From Bacteroidota bacterium (GTDB lineage: Bacteria; Bacteroidota; Bacteroidia; B-17B0; Aurantibacillaceae): a stretch of 8,167 bases of DNA. Every line of letters begins with the position of its first letter. The stretch's first letter is position 1. The position numbers were made by a program, and so were the translations under genes. Positions 1 through 6,350 of this stretch are shown here, in pieces. The notes beneath the pieces were generated by a model. It made no database searches and was not told where the DNA came from. It saw only the letters and a program-made list of their open reading frames with translations. Where the stretch lies: NCBI GenBank assembly GCA_005800865.1, contig SYEI01000073.1:1-8167 (forward strand). Direction: 5' to 3'.

Positions 1-1100
1 GCTTTCACCATCGCAATCATTAAGACTCCGTGATCAAAATACTCTTGCTCAGATATTGTTGAAGAAGTTGCTGTAGTTTTTTCGAAATTAGTTTCTGCAG
101 TTGCCGCTCTCCATGTTAATAAATTAATATCATCATTTGCCCAATCAGCCATCATGTTTTTTGAAAACTCACCAGACAATATATCATCCATATGCTTTTG
201 AAATAATGGTCTTAAAATAGACTTCAATTCTTCTGCTAATTCAAATGCTTTTACTTTTGAAGGATTATTTAAGCGATCCATCATGTTAGTTATTCCTCCA
301 TGTTTTAAAGCTTCGGTGATTGTTTCCCAACCATATTGAACTAACTTAGAAGCATAACTTGGTTCTACTCCTTTCTCCACCATTTTATCAAAACATAATA
401 TAGAGCCCGTTTGCAACATCCCACACAAAATAGTTTGCTCACCCATTAAATCAGATTTTACTTCGGCAACAAATGATGAATTTAAAACGCCAGCTCTATG
501 TCCACCCGTTGCAACTGCATAAGCTTTGGCTTGGTTTAATCCTTCTCCGTTTGGATCATTTTCTGGATGCACAGCTATTAAAGTTGGTACACCAAATCCT
601 CTTTTATATTCTTCACGAACTTCAGATCCAGGACATTTTGGAGCACACATGATAACCGTAATATCTTTTCGTATTTGCATACCTTCTTCTACAATGTTAA
701 ACCCATGAGAATAAGACAAAGTAGATCCTTTTTTCATTAAAGGCATGATCGCAGTCACTACAGATTTATGTTGCTTATCAGGAGTTAAATTACACACTAA
801 GTCAGCTGTTGGTATTAGCTCTTCATAAGTTCCAACTTTAAAACCATTTTCTGTAGCATTCAAAAAAGAAGCTCTCTTCTCACTGATTGCATCTGCGCGC
901 AATGCATAAGAAATATCTAAACCAGAGTCTCTCATATTTAATCCTTGATTTAATCCTTGGGCTCCACAACCAACAATCACTACTTTTTTACCTTTAAGTG
1001 CAGATACACCATCTGTAAATTCTGATTGATCCATAAATTCACAAACACCTAATTGTTCAAGTTGTAATCTAAGTGGTAATGTGTTGAAATAATTTTCCAT
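1..1100 (-). CDS. ilvC: Ketol-acid reductoisomerase (NADP+), IlvC, long form; 3' end cut by window edge
   Basis: Converts 2-acetolactate or 2-aceto-2-hydroxybutyrate to the 2,3-dihydroxy acids of valine and isoleucine synthesis, using Mg2+ and NADPH, in the cytoplasm. I translated it by hand from the ATG at 1100. The frame is open for 366 codons to the window edge with no frameshift. The N-terminus MENYFNTLPLR and much of the rest closely match E. coli IlvC, the long form of about 490 residues, so roughly 125 C-terminal residues are missing. Seen: the Rossmann motif VGCGAQG at 43-49; R68, K75, R76, S78 and Q110 in the cofactor region, with Ala at 69 where E. coli has Lys; H132; K155; and the Mg ligands D217 and E221. 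The second pair of acidic residues of the C-terminal domain lies outside the window. It starts 4 bases after the ilvN stop and is the last operon gene visible. NADPH preference is inferred from the Arg/Lys/Ser residues. Confidence 0.97.
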   Translation of the reverse strand, partial: MENYFNTLPLRLQLEQLGVCEFMDQSEFTDGVSALKGKKVVIVGCGAQGLNQGLNMRDSGLDISYALRADAISEKRASFLNATENGFKVGTYEELIPTADLVCNLTPDKQHKSVVTAIMPLMKKGSTLSYSHGFNIVEEGMQIRKDITVIMCAPKCPGSEVREEYKRGFGVPTLIAVHPENDPNGEGLNQAKAYAVATGGHRAGVLNSSFVAEVKSDLMGEQTILCGMLQTGSILCFDKMVEKGVEPSYASKLVQYGWETITEALKHGGITNMMDRLNNPSKVKAFELAEELKSILRPLFQKHMDDILSGEFSKNMMADWANDDINLLTWRAATAETNFEKTTATSSTISEQEYFDHGVLMIAMVK

Positions 1101-1104
1101 ATAA

Positions 1105-1659
1105 TTAGTTATTAAAATGTTTAACAATTGTTTTACTATTGTTTTCTACTTCTTTCAAAAAGGTGTTTAGTGTTTTCATTGGTTTAGTGATGGCTACTCT
1201 TCCACTTCTGACGAATTCTAGCATGCCAAATTTTTCTAAGTCGTTGAATAAATGTTTAATCTCACGCTCATCTCCAGTCTTTTCTATGACAATAAACTCT
1301 GGTGAAATACTCAATATCTTCGCGTGATTTTCATTGACAATACGTGTAAATAATTCATTTTCTTTTAGAGCATCAGCAGACACTTTATATAAAGCCATTT
1401 CACGGGAAAGAATATCATTATTGATATGATAGAAAGCTTTCAAAACTTCCACTTGTTTTTCAATTTGCCCAACTAATTTTTCAACTTGTTCTTGAGAAAC
1501 AGTCACAACAATTGTGTAACGGTAGATTCCTTTTACTTCACTTTCGCTAGCTGTGATGCTTTCGATATTAATATGTCTTCTAGTGAAGATGATCGTTATT
1601 CTATTTAATAAACCTATTTTATCTTCTGTAAAAACAGATAATGTATATGTATTTTCCAT
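1105..1659 (-). CDS. ilvN: Acetolactate synthase small (regulatory) subunit, IlvN/IlvH type
   Basis: Regulatory subunit of acetohydroxyacid synthase. In this family it raises the activity of the large subunit and carries end-product (valine) feedback. At 184 residues it is the long, IlvH-like type. An N-terminal ACT domain (about 4-78) has the pattern FTEDKIGLLNRI at 10-21 and INIESI at 30-35. A second domain (about 85-160) starts with REMALYKV and ends with RSGRVAITKP, followed by a polar tail of about 24 residues. By my hand alignment, E. coli IlvH valine-site residues N11, G14 and N29 correspond to D13, G16 and N31 here, so the first is Asp instead of Asn. The ATG lies 4 bases after the ilvB stop, with A/T-rich sequence and no Shine-Dalgarno upstream, suggesting translation coupled to ilvB. 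Identity is firm; the strength of valine inhibition cannot be read from sequence. Confidence 0.96.
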   Translation of the reverse strand: MENTYTLSVFTEDKIGLLNRITIIFTRRHINIESITASESEVKGIYRYTIVVTVSQEQVEKLVGQIEKQVEVLKAFYHINNDILSREMALYKVSADALKENELFTRIVNENHAKILSISPEFIVIEKTGDEREIKHLFNDLEKFGMLEFVRSGRVAITKPMKTLNTFLKEVENNSKTIVKHFNN

Positions 1660-1663
1660 GATG

Positions 1664-3373
1664 TTATTCTAATATTATTTCTGAAACACTTGCTCCGGTA
1701 GTTATCATAGGAAAAACATTTTCTTCGTTTTCAACTACCACCTCTAACAAGTAAGCTTCTTTTGATTCATACATTTCTTTCAAAGCTTCGTTTAAATCTT
1801 TTCTCTCGGTTACTTTTCTTCCTTTGATATTATAGCCATTTGCAATAGCCACAAAATTTGGATTCTTCATTTCTGTGAATGAATAGCGTCTATCAAAAAA
1901 AAGTTGTTGCCACTGACGAACCATTCCTAGAAAATTATTATTAAGCACTAAAATCTTTACAGGAATATTACTTTGCATGATGGTTCCTAATTCTTGTATA
2001 GTCATTTGAAACCCACCGTCACCCAAAACTGCTACAACCTCTTTTTCAGGTTGCGCTACCTTAGCTCCAACTGCAGCGGGTAATCCAAAGCCCATAGTTC
2101 CTAAACCGCCAGAAGTAACATTGTGATTTGGTTGATTAAATTTATAATAACGAGAGGTGATCATTTGATGTTGTCCAACATCCGTTACAACTATAGCATT
2201 TCCTTCACTTAATTGATGAAATTGATGTATCACCTCTGCCATTCTCAATTTTTCCGTAGTAGGATTAACGGCATTTTTTACAACCTTTTCAAATTCAACT
2301 GTTGTACAATCAGTAAATTTTTGTAACCACTCCGAATGCTTTTGTGATTTTATTTTTGGTAACAATAATTGTAAAGCTTCTTTCGCATCTCCTAATACCG
2401 CTACATCAGCATGTATGATTTTATTCACTTCAGATGAATCAATTTCAAAATGAATTACTTTGGCTTGTTTAGCATATTTAGCAACATTACCTGTTACGCG
2501 ATCATCAAAACGCATTCCTATGGCTATTAAAACATCGCACTCATTCGTCAATAAATTAGGACCGTAATTTCCATGCATCCCTAAATAGCCAACATATAAT
2601 TTATGAGTTGGAGGGAAAGCTCCCAAACCTAATAAAGTTGATGCCACTGGAATATTAGCTTTTTCCGCTAAGTCTAACAATTGTTTTTCTGCCCCAGATA
2701 ATAAAACGCCATGACCACTTAATATATAAGGACGCTGAGCGTTATTGATTAATTCAGCTGCTTTTGAAATTTCCTCTTCATTTACTTTAGGACAAGGGAA
2801 ATAGCTTCTGATGCTTTCACATTTCTCATAAACATATTTTGTTTTCCCAAATTGTGCGTCTTTTGTGATATCAACCAATACAGGACCTGAACGTCCAGAT
2901 GTAGCTATATAAAATGCTTTAGCAATCGCTGGTGCTATGTCTTCCGCTTTAGTAACTTGTATATTCCATTTTGTAACTGGCATAGATATTCCAACTACAT
3001 CTGTTTCCTGAAACGCATCTGTTCCTAATAAATGAGAATGCACTTGACCAGTAATACAAACCATAGGCGTTGAATCAATTTGTGCATCGGCTATGCCAGT
3101 TATTAAATTAGTAGCTCCTGGTCCTGATGTTGCAAATACAACGCCTGGCTTTCCAGATACTCTTGAATAACCTTGCGCCGCATGTGTGGCACCTTGCTCA
3201 TGTCGAACCAAATAATGATTTAGTTGATCCATGTAATCATACAACGCATCATAAACGGGCATGATGGCGCCTCCGGGATAACCAAATACATCGGTTACTT
3301 GAGCATCAAGCAATGATAATATTACTGCTTCTGCACCCGTTACTTCTGTATTATACTTATTGTGTTTTTTCAT
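1664..3373 (-). CDS. ilvB: Acetolactate synthase large (catalytic) subunit
   Basis: Thiamine-diphosphate enzyme that condenses two pyruvates to 2-acetolactate, or pyruvate with 2-oxobutyrate to 2-aceto-2-hydroxybutyrate, the first common step of valine and isoleucine synthesis. At 569 residues it has the normal length. Seen: the N-terminal Pyr domain with FGYPGGAIMP at 30-39 and catalytic Glu59 in VRHEQGATHAAQG; the central domain with GMRFDDRVTG at 286-295, typical of the FAD-binding region; and the C-terminal PP domain with GGLGTMGFGLPAA at 422-434 and the ThDP/Mg motif GDGG (451-454) to NNN (478-480). Trp488 in GMVRQWQ corresponds to the Trp linked to 2-oxobutyrate preference in E. coli AHAS II, so the enzyme should serve the isoleucine branch as well. 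These features separate it from pyruvate oxidases and catabolic acetolactate synthases, as does the adjacent ilvN. The start is 7 bases after the ilvD stop. Confidence 0.97.
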   Translation of the reverse strand: MKKHNKYNTEVTGAEAVILSLLDAQVTDVFGYPGGAIMPVYDALYDYMDQLNHYLVRHEQGATHAAQGYSRVSGKPGVVFATSGPGATNLITGIADAQIDSTPMVCITGQVHSHLLGTDAFQETDVVGISMPVTKWNIQVTKAEDIAPAIAKAFYIATSGRSGPVLVDITKDAQFGKTKYVYEKCESIRSYFPCPKVNEEEISKAAELINNAQRPYILSGHGVLLSGAEKQLLDLAEKANIPVASTLLGLGAFPPTHKLYVGYLGMHGNYGPNLLTNECDVLIAIGMRFDDRVTGNVAKYAKQAKVIHFEIDSSEVNKIIHADVAVLGDAKEALQLLLPKIKSQKHSEWLQKFTDCTTVEFEKVVKNAVNPTTEKLRMAEVIHQFHQLSEGNAIVVTDVGQHQMITSRYYKFNQPNHNVTSGGLGTMGFGLPAAVGAKVAQPEKEVVAVLGDGGFQMTIQELGTIMQSNIPVKILVLNNNFLGMVRQWQQLFFDRRYSFTEMKNPNFVAIANGYNIKGRKVTERKDLNEALKEMYESKEAYLLEVVVENEENVFPMITTGASVSEIILE

Positions 3374-3380
3374 TTTAAAA

Positions 3381-5054
3381 TTATAAATCAGTTAAACAAC
3401 CTTTACTTGCAGAAGTTACTTGTTTAGCGTATTTGTACAACACACCAAATTTTACTTTCAATTCTGGTTGTTGCCATTGTTTCTTTCTTTCTGCTAATTC
3501 TTCGTTTGATAATTGAACATCTATTTTATTATTTATTGCATCAATCGTTATCACATCACCATCTTTTATCAAGGCTATTGGTCCGCCATCAAATGCTTCA
3601 GGACTCATATGACCAACAACAAATCCATGGGTGCCTCCCGAAAATCTGCCGTCAGTGATTAATGCAACACTACCGCCTAATCCAGCACCGATTAAAGCAG
3701 ACGTTGGTTTTAGCATTTCAGGCATTCCAGGTCCGCCTTTTGGACCTTCATATCTTATGACAACAACTTGGCCTGCTTTTACTTTCCCTTCACGAATACC
3801 AGCAATACATTCAAATTCATTCTCAAAAACAATGGCAGTTCCTTCAAACAATTCCCCTTCTTTGCCAGTAATTTTTGCCACCGAACCTTCTGGTGCCAAA
3901 TTTCCATATAGCACTCTTAAATGACCTGAAGCTTTAACAGGATTGCTAATCGGTAGTATCACTTCCTGCCCTTCTTTTAATCCCGCCGTGCCATCTGCGT
4001 TTTCCTTAACTGTTTTTCCTGTAACCGTTAAGCAATCTCCGTGAAGCATCCCCATTTCCAATAAGTATTTCATAACGGCAGGAACGCCGCCAATTGCAAA
4101 CACATCTTCCATTAAAAATTTGCCACTTGGCTTTAAGTTTGCAAGCAATGGTGTACTATCATTTATTCTGGCTATGTCTTCTAGCGTAAAATCAACATTG
4201 GCAGTTTTAGCAATGCCTAGCAAGTGCAACACGGCATTTGTTGAACCTCCTAATGCTACCACAACTGTAAAAGCATTTTCAAATGATTTTTTGGTTAATA
4301 CGTCTGAAGGCTTTATGTCTTTTTCTAACAACACTTTTAAGTACTCTCCAGTTTTCAAACATTCTTCTTTTTTTTCATTGCTTAGTGCTGGGTTAGATGA
4401 ACTATAAGGTAAACTTAAGCCTAACGCCTCTATAGCTGATGCCATAGTATTTGCAGTATACATTCCACCACATGCTCCAGCGCCTGGACAAGCATTTTTT
4501 ATAACTCCTTTAAAATCCTCTTCCGTTATAGTGCCAGCATATTTTTCACCAAGAGCCTCAAAAGCGGAAACAATATTCAACTTTTTCCCTTTATAATTTC
4601 CTGAAGCAATAGTTCCGCCATAAACCATGATTGATGGGCGATTTACACGTATCATTGCCATGGCAACTCCTGGCATATTTTTATCGCAACCAGCAATAGT
4701 TATTAAACCATCATAATAATGTGCGGCAGTTACTGCTTCAACCGAATCGGCAATTATTTCACGAGACACCAAAGAATACCGCATTCCATCAGTACCATTT
4801 GTAATTCCATCGCTTATCCCTATGGTATTAAATTGTAAACCAACCATTCCATTTTTACGAACTCCATCTTTTACAAAAAGTGACAATCCGTTTAGGTGCA
4901 TATTACAAGTATTCCCTTCATACCAAGTTGAAGCAATACCTACTTGTGGTTTTTTCATATCTTCTTCCGTTAAGCCTATGCCATAAAGCATTGCTTGAGA
5001 AGCAGGTTGAGACTCATCTTGAGTAACTGTTTTACTATAGCGATTTAATTCCAT
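3381..5054 (-). CDS. ilvD: Dihydroxyacid dehydratase
   Basis: Dehydrates 2,3-dihydroxyisovalerate and 2,3-dihydroxy-3-methylvalerate to the 2-oxo acids that precede valine/leucine and isoleucine. It is an Fe-S enzyme of the IlvD/Edd family. Three candidate cluster cysteines are seen: C50 (EGNTCNMH), C123 (AGCDKNMPG) and C195 (PGAGACGGMYTANTM). Probable Mg2+ ligands are D82 (SDGI), D124, K125 (carbamylated in characterised relatives) and E446 (GPGMPEM). S472 in GRFSGG fits the catalytic serine. At 557 residues it is shorter than E. coli IlvD (about 616, [4Fe-4S]) and resembles the plant, cyanobacterial and mycobacterial type that carries a [2Fe-2S] cluster. The cluster type is therefore an inference from length and cysteine pattern. 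The family also contains 6-phosphogluconate and sugar-acid dehydratases, but position inside ilvE-D-B-N-C settles the role. The ATG is 10 bases after the ilvE stop. Confidence 0.97.
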   Translation of the reverse strand: MELNRYSKTVTQDESQPASQAMLYGIGLTEEDMKKPQVGIASTWYEGNTCNMHLNGLSLFVKDGVRKNGMVGLQFNTIGISDGITNGTDGMRYSLVSREIIADSVEAVTAAHYYDGLITIAGCDKNMPGVAMAMIRVNRPSIMVYGGTIASGNYKGKKLNIVSAFEALGEKYAGTITEEDFKGVIKNACPGAGACGGMYTANTMASAIEALGLSLPYSSSNPALSNEKKEECLKTGEYLKVLLEKDIKPSDVLTKKSFENAFTVVVALGGSTNAVLHLLGIAKTANVDFTLEDIARINDSTPLLANLKPSGKFLMEDVFAIGGVPAVMKYLLEMGMLHGDCLTVTGKTVKENADGTAGLKEGQEVILPISNPVKASGHLRVLYGNLAPEGSVAKITGKEGELFEGTAIVFENEFECIAGIREGKVKAGQVVVIRYEGPKGGPGMPEMLKPTSALIGAGLGGSVALITDGRFSGGTHGFVVGHMSPEAFDGGPIALIKDGDVITIDAINNKIDVQLSNEELAERKKQWQQPELKVKFGVLYKYAKQVTSASKGCLTDL

Positions 5055-5064
5055 GATTTATATT

Positions 5065-5955
5065 TTATACTAATGAGAAATTTCCGTATTCATTAAAAGC
5101 GACACGACGCGCATATTTAGCTTGAAGAACTGCACCCATGGAGTCTTCCCAATTTAATTTAAATGGTACTTTATCCAATGAAGCTATACCTGCTACTTCT
5201 GCAGCAGTTCCAGTAAAGAAAGCACTATCAGCTCCTTTAACTTCTTCAGGTGTAAAATATTTTTCGACTAGTTTAAACCCTAATTCATCACACAATTCAA
5301 ACATCGTAGCGCGAGTGATTCCAGGTAATATATTTCCTAATGGAGATGTATATAACACTTCGTCCTTCTCAAAAAAGAAGTTCGCTCCGGGTCCTTCTGC
5401 AACATGACCGTTTGCATCTAACAATAAAGCTTCATCAAAACCTTTATTCTTCGCCTCTGTTGTAGCCAAAATAGATTTTACATAATGACCAGTAAATTTA
5501 GCTTCCACATGACAAGACTTAGGATTTGGACGTTGATAAGAAGATATCATTACATCTAATTGTTTATTCCCTAAATATTTTCCCCACTCCCAAGCGCATA
5601 GCATTACATGTACTTCATCTGTAGGAGTTAACGACATATTAGCGCCAGCAAATATTAAGGGGCGGATATAAGCATTACTTAAATTATTTTTTTCTAATAA
5701 TTGATAGGTTAACTGCGTAAACTCTTCTGCTGTATAATTTACTTTCAAATACATTTTTTCAGCAGAATACAATAATCGCTCATAATGCTCTTTAGATTTA
5801 AATATTCTAGTACCATCTGGCGTCGCATAAGAACGTATGCCCTCAAATACGCCACTTCCATAGTGCATCACTTGCACATACGGACTCACCATTAAATCTT
5901 TTGCTTTTACCCATTCTCCATTGAAGAAAACTACTGTGTTGTCGTTGTAATACAT
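5065..5955 (-). CDS. ilvE: Branched-chain amino acid aminotransferase (PLP fold type IV)
   Basis: Transfers the amino group from glutamate to the 2-oxo acids of valine, isoleucine and leucine, the last synthesis step, and works in reverse in degradation. At 296 residues it has the usual length for the bacterial type. Seen: HYGSGVFEGIRSY at 31-43; Lys160 in GHYVKS, the residue that binds PLP; EGPGANFFF at 187-195; GITRATMFEL at 212-221; and GTAAEVAGI at 249-257, which contacts the PLP phosphate in relatives. These distinguish it from D-amino acid aminotransferase and from aminodeoxychorismate lyase, the other fold IV members. It is the first structural gene after the attenuator. Its ATG lies about 38 bases past the terminator stem and is preceded by an A-rich stretch (AAAAAAATAAACA) rather than a Shine-Dalgarno, as is usual in Bacteroidota. 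Any termination at the attenuator would reduce this gene and the four after it together. Confidence 0.96.
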   Translation of the reverse strand: MYYNDNTVVFFNGEWVKAKDLMVSPYVQVMHYGSGVFEGIRSYATPDGTRIFKSKEHYERLLYSAEKMYLKVNYTAEEFTQLTYQLLEKNNLSNAYIRPLIFAGANMSLTPTDEVHVMLCAWEWGKYLGNKQLDVMISSYQRPNPKSCHVEAKFTGHYVKSILATTEAKNKGFDEALLLDANGHVAEGPGANFFFEKDEVLYTSPLGNILPGITRATMFELCDELGFKLVEKYFTPEEVKGADSAFFTGTAAEVAGIASLDKVPFKLNWEDSMGAVLQAKYARRVAFNEYGNFSLV

Positions 5956-5985
5956 TGTTTATTTTTTTGATTTAAAATTATTAGT

Positions 5986-6017
5986 AAATAAAAAAGCCTT
6001 TCTCGTCAGAAAGGCTT
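5986..6017 (-). terminator. Intrinsic terminator of the ilv attenuator
   Basis: On the minus strand AAGCCTTTCT (6017-6008) and AGAAAGGCTT (6003-5994) form a perfect 10-bp stem around the 4-base loop GACG. The stem runs into TTTT, then A, then TTT. This is a textbook rho-independent terminator, but it stands before ilvE, downstream of the ilv promoter and leader ORF. It therefore cannot be a gene-end terminator for ilv and is best read as an attenuator. The upstream 64-codon ORF ends about 140 bases earlier, too far for this to be primarily its terminator. Confidence 0.93.
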
Positions 6018-6052
6018 AGTTGTTATCATAACAATACCTTTCCCTCACGAGA
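6001..6052 (-). promoter_or_regulatory. Candidate antiterminator structure of the ilv leader RNA
   Basis: An alternative fold uses up the 5' arm of the terminator. Read on the minus strand, GGAAAGGT (6043-6036) can pair with GCCTTTCT (6015-6008): six Watson-Crick pairs flanked by a G-U wobble at each end. Inside lies a second helix, TTGTT (6034-6030) with AACAA (6024-6020), around the loop ATGAT. Outside, TCTCGT (6052-6047) is exactly complementary to ACGAGA (6006-6001), the terminator loop and 3' arm. The outer and central helices are mutually exclusive with the terminator stem. GGGAAAGG begins directly after the leader stop codon, so a ribosome finishing the peptide would cover it and allow termination, while one stalled upstream on Ile codons would leave it free. 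The pairings are seen; the switching is inferred from the classical attenuation model and was not computed. Confidence 0.78.
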
Positions 6053-6089
6053 TTGGAATAATAATGATAGTATTATATTGTTTTTTCAT
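6045..6089 (-). CDS. ilvL: ilv operon leader peptide, isoleucine-rich (14 aa)
   Basis: A 15-codon ORF reading MKKQYNTIIIIPIS and then TGA, which I found by reading the leader. Five of 14 residues are Ile: codons 8-11 (ATC ATT ATT ATT) and 13 (ATC). There is no Leu or Val. Lys-Lys after the start and a regulatory-amino-acid run near the end are typical of attenuator leader peptides. The ATG is about 15 bases after the predicted transcription start, with A/T-rich sequence (TTAATTATTAATT) and no Shine-Dalgarno. The stop abuts the GGGAAAGG antiterminator strand, and the terminator follows 28 bases later. Its role is probably in cis: translation speed over the Ile codons reports the supply of charged tRNA-Ile. 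The symbol is given by analogy with E. coli ilvL; the peptides need not be homologous, and the E. coli peptide also senses Leu and Val. Confidence 0.87.
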   Translation of the reverse strand: MKKQYNTIIIIPIS

Positions 6090-6107
6090 AATTAATAATT
6101 AACGAGA

Positions 6108-6137
6108 CAAAAATATAGAAAAAACTAATATGACAAA
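6108..6137 (-). promoter_or_regulatory. Promoter of the ilv leader and operon, Bacteroidota type
   Basis: On the minus strand TTTG (6137-6134) is followed by an 18-base spacer and TATTTTTG (6115-6108). This fits the Bacteroidota housekeeping-sigma consensus TTTG, 17-23 bases, TAnnTTTG, with all four specified bases of the -33 element and all six of the -7 element matched. Transcription would start at about 6103-6105, giving a 5' UTR of roughly 15 bases before the leader peptide and a leader RNA of about 115 bases to the end of the terminator. The region is AT-rich, so chance matches are easier than usual, but spacing and position support it. Confidence 0.72.
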
Positions 6138-6154
6138 TAAAATAAAATACATTT

Positions 6155-6349
6155 TTAGTAAGTCTGTTTTGATAAAGTCTTTACTTTTATGTCTGCGTTA
6201 TGCAACATATCTTTAAAAGCAGAGCTTTGAATAGTAAATAATTCGTCTGTGGTAAGTTTTTCTAAACTCATTAAGGAATGTTCTTTAGAATATTTCAAAA
6301 TTCGATTAATTACTTTCTTACGAAGTATGTCTTTTGAGTAAGATTCCAT
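6155..6349 (-). CDS. Small hypothetical protein (64 aa), downstream of the T9SS-sorted protein
   Basis: I do not recognise this protein. The predicted 64-residue chain is charged (many Lys, Glu and Asp), starts MESYSKDILRKKVINRILK, and reads as mostly helical. It has no signal peptide, no membrane segment, no cysteines, and the phrase LEKLTTDELFTIQ in the middle. It is probably cytoplasmic. Its ATG lies one base after the TAG of the secreted-protein gene (TAG-C-ATG on the minus strand), an arrangement usual for translational coupling, so the two are likely cotranscribed. Its codons look like those of the neighbours. The ilv promoter -33 element begins only 17 bases after its stop, and I see no convincing terminator between. 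It could be a regulator or an adaptor, but nothing in the sequence shows which. A chance ORF is possible at this length in AT-rich DNA, though the tight junction argues against it. Confidence 0.6.
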   Translation of the reverse strand: MESYSKDILRKKVINRILKYSKEHSLMSLEKLTTDELFTIQSSAFKDMLHNADIKVKTLSKQTY

Positions 6350-6350
6350 G

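Noticed and set aside
526..708. Plus-strand ORF of 60 codons opposite ilvC
   Set aside because: It lies entirely within the well-conserved ilvC frame on the other strand, has no recognisable motif or promoter, and reads as an antisense shadow.
1..1100. ilvC as a broken gene or pseudogene
   Set aside because: The frame is open and conserved up to base 3; it is incomplete only because the window ends.
1139..1327. Plus-strand ORF of 62 codons opposite ilvN
   Set aside because: Antisense shadow of ilvN; the hydrophobic stretch follows from the complement of the coding sequence.
3631..4407. Two plus-strand ORFs (97 and 95 codons) opposite ilvD
   Set aside because: Both are complementary to conserved ilvD segments, and their Pro/Ser-rich composition is typical of reverse-strand reading.
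5138..5407. Plus-strand ORF of 89 codons opposite ilvE
   Set aside because: Antisense shadow of ilvE with no supporting start signal.
5986..6104. T-box or amino-acid-binding riboswitch in the ilv leader
   Set aside because: The leader is only about 115 bases and most of it is occupied by the peptide ORF and the terminator. I see no room for a T-box specifier stem or the conserved T-box sequence, and leader-peptide attenuation explains it.
6137..6155. AAAA-TGTA-TTTT as a terminator for the 64-codon ORF
   Set aside because: The stem is four A-U pairs only, with no G-C, and could not terminate efficiently; such sequences are expected by chance at this base composition.
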